Positions 1-5,818 of a DNA stretch of 5,818 bases are shown in pieces (position 1 is the first letter of the stretch; every line of letters starts with the position of its first letter). Location of the stretch: assembly GCA_017881645.1 (NCBI GenBank), contig JADGQQ010000130.1, positions 1-5,818 of the forward strand. Direction: 5' to 3'. Position numbers and translations under genes: made by a program. Source of the DNA: Clostridia bacterium (lineage in GTDB: Bacteria; Bacillota; Clostridia; Saccharofermentanales; Saccharofermentanaceae). The notes beneath the pieces are model-generated. The model did no database searches. It was given only the letters and a program-made list of their open reading frames with translations, and had not been told where the DNA came from.

Positions 1-471
1 TATAAAGGTATGGGCACAACTCTGACCATTGCCGTGCTTCGTGACTGGCGTTTGTATCTTTCGCATATCGGAGACTGCAGGGTGTATCTGCTTCACGGAT
101 CTGCATTAAATCGCCTTACGGTAGATCACACTCTTGTGCAGGAGCTGGTCGATTCCGGGTCCATCACCGAAGAAGAAGCATTATCTCATCCGAAACGGCA
201 TGTTCTTCTTAAATCTCTCGGTGTAAATGAGTATATGTCACCGGATACATACTCATTTGATATTTCAGAAGGCGATCTGATCCTGATGTGTACGGATGGA
301 TTATATGGATATATTGAGGAAGAAGAGATTCGTTCCATTCTTCGTCATCATAAAGATTTGGGTGCGTGTGCCAAACAATTGATTGATGCGGCGAATTGCG
401 CCGGCGGCAAGGACAACGTCACTGTGATTTTAATTCATTGCGACAGAGACAAAAACAAGGAGAGTGTATGA
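1..471 (+). CDS. prpC: PP2C-family Ser/Thr protein phosphatase, 5'-truncated by window edge
   Basis: This is the C-terminal part (156 codons visible) of a bacterial PP2C/PPM phosphatase, which removes phosphate from Ser/Thr residues and opposes the kinase encoded next to it. The frame is open to base 1, so the ATG at 10 is internal: it is the Met of the GMGTT motif (visible residues 3-7), which sits mid-domain in this family. Other family motifs are HIGDCR (22-27, with Asp25), VDH (41-43), CTDGL (97-101, metal-ligand Asp99) and GGKDN (135-139, metal-ligand Asp138). The family is usually about 240 residues, so roughly 85 are missing, including the first DGxGG metal motif. There is no signal peptide or membrane segment in the visible part, and the enzyme should be cytosolic. 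Its TGA stop overlaps the kinase ATG. Small departures are Cys in GDCR, where Ser is usual, and LLKSLG in place of the common TRALG. The family call is very secure; the gene name rests on position beside the PASTA kinase. Confidence 0.95.
   Translation, partial: YKGMGTTLTIAVLRDWRLYLSHIGDCRVYLLHGSALNRLTVDHTLVQELVDSGSITEEEALSHPKRHVLLKSLGVNEYMSPDTYSFDISEGDLILMCTDGLYGYIEEEEIRSILRHHKDLGACAKQLIDAANCAGGKDNVTVILIHCDRDKNKESV
457..462 (+). promoter_or_regulatory. Ribosome binding site of the PASTA kinase gene
   Basis: AAGGAG lies 5 nt before the ATG at 468, inside the last codons of the phosphatase gene. It decides the kinase start in favour of 468 over the upstream in-frame ATG at 396. The ATGA overlap of start and stop implies coupled translation of phosphatase and kinase. 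Confidence 0.85.
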
Positions 472-2561
472 GTATATCCAGTCAGGGGCCCGAAGGACTG
501 ATATTGGGCGGTCGCTATCGCATTGTTCGCCTGATCGGCAGCGGCGGTATGGCAAATGTATATCTGGCTACCGATATGTCTTCAGGGCTTCGTGTGGCAA
601 TCAAGATTCTTAAGCCGGAATTCACTTCGGATGAAGAATTCATTAAGCGTTTTGATACGGAAGCAAAAGCTGCTTCTTCACTTTCCCATCCGAATATTGT
701 GCGTGTTTTCGGGGTTGGTCAGGAAGGCGAATTCCGCTATATGGTACAGGAATATGTAGACGGAATCACCGTAAAGGAACTGATCACGCAAAACGGACAT
801 CTTGACTGGCGCGTTGCTGTTCCCATTGCCATCCAGGTTGGCATGGCACTTGAAAATGCACATCAGAACGGAATTGTTCACAGAGATATCAAGCCGCATA
901 ATATCCTCATAACACGGGATCGGATTGCGAAAGTTACTGACTTTGGAATTGCCCACGCAGCCAGCAGCAACACAATTACGCTGACTTCCGGCGGAGCACT
1001 GGGATCCGTACATTATTTTTCGCCGGAACAGGCAAGAGGTTCCGTGGTAGGGCCAAGTACGGATATATATTCGCTGGGTGTTCTTCTTTTTGAAATGGTA
1101 ACAGGCCGTGTGCCCTTTGACGGAGATACATCCGTCGCGATTGCTATCAAACATCTGCAGGAACCGCCGCCGCTGGCCTCCGGATTTATTCCCGGGATTC
1201 CGGCGGGTCTGGATGCAATCATTCAGAAAAGCATGCAGAAATCCGTTGATTTTCGATATGCCACGATTCGGGATATGTTTTCCGAATTGGACGCACTTAT
1301 GGTGGATCCCAATGGCGCTTACGGCATTATTTCCAGATCAGACATGGGAGAAGCTCCTACGAGCCAGATGCAGGCTATGCGTCACGATCCCAATTATGGG
1401 AAACTCCGGGATATCGAGCACTCCATAGAACAGCGAAGAAGATCGCGGACTAAAGACAATGTTCTAGTCATTTTGCTGATTGCTGTGATTATCGGCGTAC
1501 TGCTGGCTACGGCGTTTCTTGTCGCTCAATTACTCACCAACAATGTGACTCAAAAAGCAAGTGATACGTTTACTGTGGAAAATTATGTAGGCAAAAATAT
1601 TACCGATGTTCTGGACGGATTCAAGAAAGTATCCTTTGCAGATTATGATATTGAGTATGAGAAATCTCCGACATTGGTTGCCGGAATCGTAATTTCCCAA
1701 AGCATGGATCCCGGATTTGAGTTTAAACCGGATAACGGGTTACATAGATTGATTCTGACGGTCAGCATAGAAGAAGAGACGATTACAATCACTGATTATA
1801 AGGGCTATGATCCTATTACGGTTCAAAATGATCTGACATTGAAAGGACTTGTTGTTTCAACCCGTCCGGAAGTCAACAGTGAAATTGCCAACGGCCTGAT
1901 TATTCGGACGGAACCGGGTGCCGGACAGATACTCAAACCAGGTGATTCCATCGTTCTGATTGTCAGTCAGGAAGCGACGACTGTTTTAGTACCTGAAATG
2001 AAAGGTCAGACTCGATTAACTGCAGAAGACACATTAACCCAGAGCCACTTGGTATTGGGTGAAGTGCAGATTATCAATCCCGATCAGACCCTTGCTCCGG
2101 AAAATCAATACGTGATTATGTCGGATCCTGCCAAAGGAACTCCGGTCTCGGTAAATTCGTCTATTAAATTATTGGTCGGAACGCTGGAAGACTATATAAA
2201 TTATCAAAATGGTATCACACCGACTCCGACACCGACTCCGACACCCACTCCTGCGCCATATCAGGTTACGGTTGTCACAAATACCATTGATCGAGGTACA
2301 GTATCCGGTTCCGGAATATATTTGAACGGAACTACTGTGACGGTTACAGCAACACCGAATCCCGGATACATATTCCAGTATTGGACAATTGACGGCGTAT
2401 CATCAGTGAGTACTACACCGGGCTATTCATTCATTATGCCTTCATCTAATCTGTCTCTGACAGCTTTCTTTGCACCCGCGGCAACGCCGACTCCGGCGCC
2501 GACGCCGACCCCGATGCCGACTCCGACGCCGATAATAACCCCGTCGCCGACTCCTGGATAA
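468..2561 (+). CDS. prkC: PASTA-domain Ser/Thr protein kinase with extra C-terminal InlB-B-repeat-like domain
   Basis: This is a membrane Ser/Thr kinase of the PrkC/StkP/PknB family, 697 residues from the ATG at 468. That start is preferred because AAGGAG lies 5 nt upstream and the ATG overlaps the phosphatase stop; the in-frame ATG at 396 lies inside the phosphatase gene. The kinase domain (about 17-275) has the Gly loop GSGGMANVY (24-32), Lys46 in VAIK, Glu65, HRD (138-140), Asn145, DFG (158-160) and SPE (185-187). Thr169, Thr171 and Thr173 are the likely activation-loop autophosphorylation sites. A basic juxtamembrane stretch (about 321-329) leads to one transmembrane helix (331-356). Three divergent PASTA repeats follow (about 367-433, 437-500, 505-571); such repeats bind muropeptides or peptidoglycan in known homologues. 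Beyond them come a Thr-Pro linker (584-597), a 72-residue InlB-B-repeat-like domain (598-669) and a Thr-Pro tail (673-696). The last three parts are unusual for the family. No LPXTG sorting signal is present. Confidence 0.97.
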   Translation: MSISSQGPEGLILGGRYRIVRLIGSGGMANVYLATDMSSGLRVAIKILKPEFTSDEEFIKRFDTEAKAASSLSHPNIVRVFGVGQEGEFRYMVQEYVDGITVKELITQNGHLDWRVAVPIAIQVGMALENAHQNGIVHRDIKPHNILITRDRIAKVTDFGIAHAASSNTITLTSGGALGSVHYFSPEQARGSVVGPSTDIYSLGVLLFEMVTGRVPFDGDTSVAIAIKHLQEPPPLASGFIPGIPAGLDAIIQKSMQKSVDFRYATIRDMFSELDALMVDPNGAYGIISRSDMGEAPTSQMQAMRHDPNYGKLRDIEHSIEQRRRSRTKDNVLVILLIAVIIGVLLATAFLVAQLLTNNVTQKASDTFTVENYVGKNITDVLDGFKKVSFADYDIEYEKSPTLVAGIVISQSMDPGFEFKPDNGLHRLILTVSIEEETITITDYKGYDPITVQNDLTLKGLVVSTRPEVNSEIANGLIIRTEPGAGQILKPGDSIVLIVSQEATTVLVPEMKGQTRLTAEDTLTQSHLVLGEVQIINPDQTLAPENQYVIMSDPAKGTPVSVNSSIKLLVGTLEDYINYQNGITPTPTPTPTPTPAPYQVTVVTNTIDRGTVSGSGIYLNGTTVTVTATPNPGYIFQYWTIDGVSSVSTTPGYSFIMPSSNLSLTAFFAPAATPTPAPTPTPMPTPTPIITPSPTPG
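2217..2258 (+). repeat. First Thr-Pro linker tract in the kinase gene
   Basis: Kinase codons 584-597 encode six Thr-Pro pairs followed by Ala-Pro. At the DNA level the tract is a 12-bp tandem unit, ACACCGACTCCG, present twice exactly and a third time with two changes (ACACCCACTCCT). It joins the third PASTA repeat to the InlB-B-repeat-like domain. Such tracts form extended, stiff linkers in exported proteins. Gain or loss of a 12-bp or 6-bp unit would keep the reading frame, so the linker could vary in length between strains. Confidence 0.9.
2259..2474 (+). other. InlB-B-repeat-like (Flg_new_2-type) extracellular domain encoded in the kinase gene
   Basis: Kinase codons 598-669 form one copy of a small beta-rich repeat. 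The visible signature runs YQVTVVTN, GTVSGSGIY, GTTVTVTATPNPGY, FQYW, YSFIMPSSNLSLTAFF. This matches my memory of the divergent InlB B-repeat family: a Gly-rich GTVSGSG turn, VTVTATPNPGY, an aromatic-Trp pair and a terminal TAFF strand. These modules usually occur in secreted or wall-attached Firmicute proteins, often in arrays. Here a single copy sits outside the membrane, flanked by Thr-Pro tracts. Its ligand is unknown. The family call comes from motif recognition and was not confirmed by a profile search. Confidence 0.75.
2484..2555 (+). repeat. Second Thr-Pro tract, C-terminal tail of the kinase
   Basis: Kinase codons 673-696 are almost entirely X-Pro pairs, mostly Thr-Pro with Ala-Pro, Met-Pro and Ser-Pro, broken once by Ile-Ile; a single Gly ends the protein. 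The DNA is rich in a 6-bp period of the type ACGCCG and ACTCCG, with codon choice different from the first tract (ACG-CCG here, ACA-CCG there). No domain or sorting signal follows, so the protein ends in a free, extended tail outside the membrane. Confidence 0.88.
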
Positions 2562-2565
2562 TCGC

Positions 2566-3498
2566 ATGATGGAAGAAAAAGACATCTTTTCCGGAACCAT
2601 TGTGAAGGGCGTAGGCGGTGCTTATGAAATTCACTTTGCCGGCAGCGAGACTGTTTTAGCCAAACCGAGGGGCATTTTTCGAAAAGACGGAATCATTCCG
2701 ACCGTCGGGGACCACGTAGAAGTACAGTTATCCGGGGATCCGGATATCCCTTATGTAATGACTCGTATTCTGCCGCGCAGAAACATCTTGGTGCGTCCGG
2801 CCGTTGCCAATGTTGACGTGCTGATTCTGACGATTTCGCCGATGGAACCCCTGCCTGATTTTGGGCTTCTGGACAAGCTTCTTATTCTTTGTGAAAAACA
2901 GAATATTCGACCGGTCATTTGGCTTACAAAAACAGATCTGGACGCCAATGAAGCAAATCGTATATGCGGAATCTATGCGGATGCAGGATTTGAAGTATAC
3001 TCATCTTCACAGGATGCTCCTGTTGATTTCGTTTATTTTGAAAAGCTTTTCAGGGGACATACGGTTGGATTTGCCGGACAGTCAGGCGTAGGGAAATCGA
3101 CGCTCTGCAACATATTGACTGGTTTTTCCTGCATGGAAGTTGGGAAAATCAGCGAACGCCTGCATCGCGGCAAACATACGACTCGCCATGTGGAACTGTT
3201 TTCAGTAGGTGACGGGTATTTGATGGATACGCCCGGATTTTCAACACTCGAACTCAAGGATATCGGTTTAGAGGCTGACGATGTACAATATGGGTATCCG
3301 GAATTGAAGAGAATAGCCGGGAAGTGCCGGTTTGCAGACTGCAAACATATCGGCGAGTTGGGCTGCGCAATTGATGACGCCCAAATGCATCCGGATCGTC
3401 TGGCACGGTATCGGGAATATGTAAATTTCTATATTCATAACAGAACATACAACACAAAACGTCAGGAGAAAACAAATGGCAAAAACGGGAACAGTTAA
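2566..3498 (+). CDS. rsgA: Small ribosomal subunit biogenesis GTPase RsgA (CpgA/YjeQ)
   Basis: RsgA is a circularly permuted GTPase that checks late maturation of the 30S ribosomal subunit in the cytoplasm. The 310-residue length is normal. An N-terminal OB-fold (about 8-70) is followed by the permuted G domain: G4 TKTD (121-124), G1 GQSGVGKST (171-179), a G2-region KHTTRH (203-208) and G3 DTPG (221-224). The zinc site is Cys254, Cys259, His261 and Cys267, followed by the helical C-terminus. Translation could begin at either of two adjacent ATGs (2566 or 2569). There is no good Shine-Dalgarno sequence, only a weak GGA at 2556-2558, and the gene starts 4 nt after the kinase stop, so reinitiation by ribosomes leaving the kinase gene is likely. 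The last 23 nt overlap rpe and encode a hydrophilic, Lys/Asn-rich tail. In B. subtilis the homologue CpgA is phosphorylated by PrkC, which fits the neighbourhood. Confidence 0.97.
   Translation: MMEEKDIFSGTIVKGVGGAYEIHFAGSETVLAKPRGIFRKDGIIPTVGDHVEVQLSGDPDIPYVMTRILPRRNILVRPAVANVDVLILTISPMEPLPDFGLLDKLLILCEKQNIRPVIWLTKTDLDANEANRICGIYADAGFEVYSSSQDAPVDFVYFEKLFRGHTVGFAGQSGVGKSTLCNILTGFSCMEVGKISERLHRGKHTTRHVELFSVGDGYLMDTPGFSTLELKDIGLEADDVQYGYPELKRIAGKCRFADCKHIGELGCAIDDAQMHPDRLARYREYVNFYIHNRTYNTKRQEKTNGKNGNS
3464..3468 (+). promoter_or_regulatory. Ribosome binding site of rpe, inside the rsgA 3' end
   Basis: AGGAG lies 7 nt before the rpe ATG at 3476 and within the rsgA coding sequence. It supports 3476 as the start even though this makes the two genes overlap by 23 nt. 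Confidence 0.85.
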
Positions 3499-4141
3499 AA
3501 TTGCACCCTCCATCCTGTCGGCCGACTTCGGTTGTCTTGCAGAAGAAATCCGAAAAATCGAAAAGGATGCAGATTTTCTGCATATAGATGTTATGGATGG
3601 ACATTATGTACCGAATATCTCATTTGGTGTTCCGATCGTCTGCTCCATTCGGCCTAGAACGGATCTGCTGTTTGACGTGCACCTTATGATTACAAATCCG
3701 CTGGATTTTATTGAGCCTTTTGCAGTCGCAGGAGCGGATTATATAACCGTGCACATTGAGACTGTCGATGATCCTGCAGAAGCGATCCGCCTGATTCATT
3801 CATACGGAAAGAAGGCAGGGCTTTCCATTCATCCTGATACGGATATCGAGTCTGTTTTTCCGTATTTGCTTCAGGCGGATCTCATACTCATCATGTCGGT
3901 ATACCCGGGCTTCGGCGGTCAGAGTTTTCTCAAGGAAGCCCCGGAACGAATTCATATAATTCGCAGCAAACTTGATGAAATCGGATCGGAAGCTCTGCTA
4001 TCTGTTGACGGCGGTATATCGGAGCAGACCGCTCCATTGGCTGTTGCAGCGGGTGCCACGCTTTTGGTAACCGGGAAAGCGGTTTTTGGCGCATTGGATC
4101 CGGTTGAAATGATTCGGAGACTAAAAGCATGCGATGGGTAG
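3476..4141 (+). CDS. rpe: Ribulose-phosphate 3-epimerase
   Basis: This enzyme interconverts D-ribulose 5-phosphate and D-xylulose 5-phosphate in the non-oxidative pentose phosphate pathway, in the cytosol. The 221 residues form a complete single-domain TIM barrel of normal length. Family motifs run in order: APSILSADF (10-18), HIDVMDGHYVPN (36-47, with metal and catalytic residues His36 and Asp38), DVHLM (67-71, metal ligand His69), PGFGGQSF (144-151, phosphate-binding loop) and VDGGI (177-181, second catalytic Asp178). Two positions differ from the usual consensus. Tyr143 replaces the common Asn in VNPGFGGQ, and Lys201 replaces the common Ser in the GSAVF phosphate loop, giving GKAVF. All metal and acid-base residues are kept, so the protein should be active. 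It overlaps rsgA by 23 nt and the next gene by 13 nt. Confidence 0.96.
   Translation: MAKTGTVKIAPSILSADFGCLAEEIRKIEKDADFLHIDVMDGHYVPNISFGVPIVCSIRPRTDLLFDVHLMITNPLDFIEPFAVAGADYITVHIETVDDPAEAIRLIHSYGKKAGLSIHPDTDIESVFPYLLQADLILIMSVYPGFGGQSFLKEAPERIHIIRSKLDEIGSEALLSVDGGISEQTAPLAVAAGATLLVTGKAVFGALDPVEMIRRLKACDG
4116..4119 (+). promoter_or_regulatory. Ribosome binding site of the thiamine pyrophosphokinase gene
   Basis: GGAG lies 9 nt before the ATG at 4129, within the last codons of rpe. It supports 4129 as the start. A nearby ATG at 4134 is out of frame with the gene. Confidence 0.7.
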
Positions 4142-4797
4142 TCATTACGGGCGGTCCGAATTTTCACTATGATGCTCTGCGTGAGGAAGTTGACAAGGCA
4201 GATCGGATTATCTGTGCGGACAGCGGAGCTTTTCATGCCAAAAAAATGGGGTTGATTCCCCACAAACTGTTAGGCGACATGGATTCGATCGATAAGGATA
4301 CGCTTTCATGGATTCATGAGCTTCGCGTGCCGCTGGAAGTTTTCCCGGTTGAAAAAGATACAACAGATTCTGAACTCTGCCTGCGTGAGATACCCGCCAA
4401 TAGTTCGATCCTGCTTATTTGCTCGCTTTCGGGTCGTCCGGATCATGTGCTGTCGAATCTGCTTCTGGCCGGCCAATTAACGCGTGAAGGCTATCGGCTG
4501 ACATTAACGGATGGATTAACCTGGGTATATCCGCTGCAGGGGCCTGCATCGTTTCGTCTCGATTATGAGAAGTGGTCCACATCCAGAGAACGTGACGGAC
4601 TTGTAATATCACTGCTGCCGCTTTTTACAGAAGTGAAGGGCGTCAGCTCTATTGGACTTTATTATCCGCTGTCTGACCAGACACTTCTGCCCGGCAGTTC
4701 GTTTTCCGTCAGCAACCGCGTTCAAAAAAGCGCGAAAGAAATCGGAATTGACTTCAAAGAAGGCATTGTATTGGTTATGGTGACGCCTGCCGTGTAA
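4129..4797 (+). CDS. thiN: Thiamine pyrophosphokinase (ThiN/YloS type)
   Basis: This cytosolic enzyme transfers a pyrophosphoryl group from ATP to thiamine, giving thiamine pyrophosphate, the cofactor of transketolase, pyruvate-processing enzymes and others. The 222-residue length is normal. The N-terminal catalytic domain shows ADSGA (30-34), GDMDSI (49-54), KDTTDSEL (76-83; Asp-rich, metal and substrate binding) and GRPDH (102-106, a variant of the usual GxRxDH) followed by Asn110. The C-terminal beta domain has the typical GVSSIGLYYPL stretch (171-181) and a conserved SN (195-196), where thiamine binds at the dimer interface in known structures. The start overlaps the rpe stop by 13 nt, and the gene is the last of the plus-strand run. 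Its stop lies 11 nt from the stop of the convergent aminotransferase. No THI-box riboswitch can be seen within the operon, so expression probably follows the upstream genes. Confidence 0.95.
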   Translation: MRWVVITGGPNFHYDALREEVDKADRIICADSGAFHAKKMGLIPHKLLGDMDSIDKDTLSWIHELRVPLEVFPVEKDTTDSELCLREIPANSSILLICSLSGRPDHVLSNLLLAGQLTREGYRLTLTDGLTWVYPLQGPASFRLDYEKWSTSRERDGLVISLLPLFTEVKGVSSIGLYYPLSDQTLLPGSSFSVSNRVQKSAKEIGIDFKEGIVLVMVTPAV

Positions 4798-4808
4798 TTT
4801 GATATTAG

Positions 4809-5818
4809 TCAGATCAGACCGAATTCTTTTCCGACGGCCATAAATGCCTCTTCGGAACCGCGAATTGTCTTTTCAGAGACGCAAAAAGCAAGTCGAAAAT
4901 AGCCGGAACATGAAAATGCCGATCCCGGAACTACAAGAAGATTATGACGGGCGCAGGCGGCAGCAAAAGCACTGTCATCCACAGGTGCTTTCGGAAAAAG
5001 ATAGAGGGCCCCGGCTGGTTTGATACAGGAAAATCCCGCTTTGGTGACGATGTCATATAAAAGATTTCTCCGGTATTCGTAGTTACTGATATCAGCTCTG
5101 GCATCAATGGTTGTCTCAATTATCTTCTGAAAAAATGCAGGCGCGTTCACACTTCCAAGAATCCGGTTGCACATGACAATTGCCGGGCACAGCTGATCAT
5201 AATCGTCATGATTCGGACTGACAGCAGAATAGCCGATTCTTTCACCGGGCAGGGAAAGTGATTTGCTCCAGGAATAGCAGATAATCAGATTTTTGAAATG
5301 ATCCATGGTGGATGGAATCCTGACACCGTCATATACAAGCTCAATATACGGCTCATCAGAAATTACATGAATCAAATGGTCCTGCGCGAGAAGACAATCG
5401 TTAATTTTGTCCAGTACTTCCGCAGGGTATACGGTACCGCTCGGATTATTCGGTGAATTAATGATGATTGCCTGTGTTTTTGGCGTAATAGCAGCCGAAA
5501 TTGCGGCAATATCCGGCATAAAAGTTCCTGATTCCGTAGGAACGATGACAGGAATTCCGAAATGGTTATCAATGTAGAAAGAGTACTCCATGAAAAATGG
5601 AGACAAAATAATCACTTCATCACCCGGATCAAGTACTGATCGCAAAACTGCATTCATCGCACCGGCCGCACCGACGGTCATACAGATACCGTCCGGACGT
5701 ACTTCGACAGAACTTGTTCTGGAAAGCTTATCTGCGACGACCTGTCGGGTCGACAGATACCCGTTGTTACTCATATAGGCATGTTTCCCGAGCATAGGAG
5801 ACGTCGCATATGCTGAAA
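4809..5818 (-). CDS. PLP-dependent aminotransferase, class I/II, N-terminus beyond window edge
   Basis: This is a fold-type I pyridoxal-phosphate aminotransferase. The frame stays open to the window edge (seven more codons, reading SAYATSP, precede the Met at 5795), and the visible protein is about 336 residues against roughly 390-400 for the family. The Met at 5795 is therefore internal and about 60 residues are missing. Counting from that Met: GAAGAMN (42-48) is the cofactor phosphate loop, NSPNNPSG (113-120) holds the pyridine-ring Asn, SDEPY (146-150) has Asp147 for the pyridine nitrogen, SWSKSLSLPGERIG (175-188) carries the Schiff-base Lys178, and Arg301 in FRLAF should bind the substrate carboxylate. 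All catalytic residues are present. The amino donor and acceptor cannot be told from the sequence; aspartate, alanine or aromatic substrates are all possible. The gene converges on the kinase operon and is probably a separate transcription unit. Confidence 0.93.
   Translation of the reverse strand, partial: SAYATSPMLGKHAYMSNNGYLSTRQVVADKLSRTSSVEVRPDGICMTVGAAGAMNAVLRSVLDPGDEVIILSPFFMEYSFYIDNHFGIPVIVPTESGTFMPDIAAISAAITPKTQAIIINSPNNPSGTVYPAEVLDKINDCLLAQDHLIHVISDEPYIELVYDGVRIPSTMDHFKNLIICYSWSKSLSLPGERIGYSAVSPNHDDYDQLCPAIVMCNRILGSVNAPAFFQKIIETTIDARADISNYEYRRNLLYDIVTKAGFSCIKPAGALYLFPKAPVDDSAFAAACARHNLLVVPGSAFSCSGYFRLAFCVSEKTIRGSEEAFMAVGKEFGLI

Noticed and set aside
396..467. Longer kinase start at the ATG at 396, adding 24 residues.
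   Set aside because: It lies inside the phosphatase gene, encodes an Arg/Gln-rich stretch unlike kinase N-termini, and lacks the good ribosome binding site found before 468.
678..1154. Minus-strand open frame of 158 codons within the kinase gene.
   Set aside because: It lies wholly antisense to the conserved kinase domain, its product has no recognisable motif, and it has no separate support as a gene.
3254..3604. Minus-strand open frame of 116 codons across the rsgA-rpe junction.
   Set aside because: It is antisense to two well-conserved genes and shows no domain; it is best explained as a shadow frame.
4761..4849. Nested inverted repeats around the convergent junction: AGGCATT (4761-4767) with AATGCCT (4843-4849), and GCCGT (4789-4793) with ACGGC (4834-4838), as a possible bidirectional terminator.
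   Set aside because: The arms are short and widely spaced with no continuous pairing between them, no T run follows, and matches this short are expected by chance over about 90 nt.
5793..5795. Met at 5795 as the aminotransferase start.
   Set aside because: The frame continues without a stop to the window edge, and the protein would lack the N-terminal part that the family needs.
1..5818. A previously undescribed multi-gene system (defence, mobile or biosynthetic).
   Set aside because: Every gene belongs to a known family and the plus-strand order is the widely conserved prpC-prkC-rsgA-rpe-thiN arrangement. Only the kinase tail departs clearly from the expected.

Overview
The window looks like the chromosome of a low-to-moderate G+C Gram-positive anaerobe of the class Clostridia, possibly Lachnospiraceae or a relative. 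The reasons are the gene order PP2C phosphatase, PASTA kinase, rsgA, rpe, thiamine pyrophosphokinase, which is conserved across Firmicutes (as in the Bacillus subtilis prpC-prkC-cpgA-rpe-yloS region), and the style of the proteins, such as Thr-Pro linkers on a surface protein. The assignment is inferred from gene order and motifs; no database search was run.

Layout. Positions 1-4797 hold five tightly packed plus-strand genes that read as one operon. They are a PP2C-type Ser/Thr protein phosphatase cut off at its 5' end by the window edge (1-471), a membrane-anchored PASTA Ser/Thr kinase (468-2561), the ribosome-assembly GTPase RsgA (2566-3498), ribulose-phosphate 3-epimerase (3476-4141) and thiamine pyrophosphokinase (4129-4797). 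Three of the four junctions overlap (by 4, 23 and 13 nt) and the other has a 4-nt gap, so translational coupling is likely. A sixth gene on the minus strand (4809-5818) encodes a fold-type I PLP-dependent aminotransferase. It converges on the operon with only 11 nt between the stop codons, and its N-terminus lies beyond the right edge. No intergenic stretch is long enough to hold an RNA gene, and I saw no mobile element or CRISPR array.

How the genes work together. The phosphatase and kinase form the classic reversible Ser/Thr phosphorylation pair. The kinase senses the cell wall outside the membrane and signals inside, and the phosphatase reverses it. RsgA acts in 30S maturation and is a known PrkC substrate in B. 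subtilis. Rpe (pentose phosphate pathway) and thiamine pyrophosphokinase (the cofactor used by transketolase, among others) are metabolic genes that travel with the cluster.

The most unusual feature is the C-terminus of the kinase. After three PASTA-like repeats it continues into a Thr-Pro linker, one domain resembling the InlB B-repeat (Flg_new_2-like) family, and a second Thr-Pro tail. Otherwise the region is ordinary core genome, and I found no convincing evidence of a new multi-gene system.
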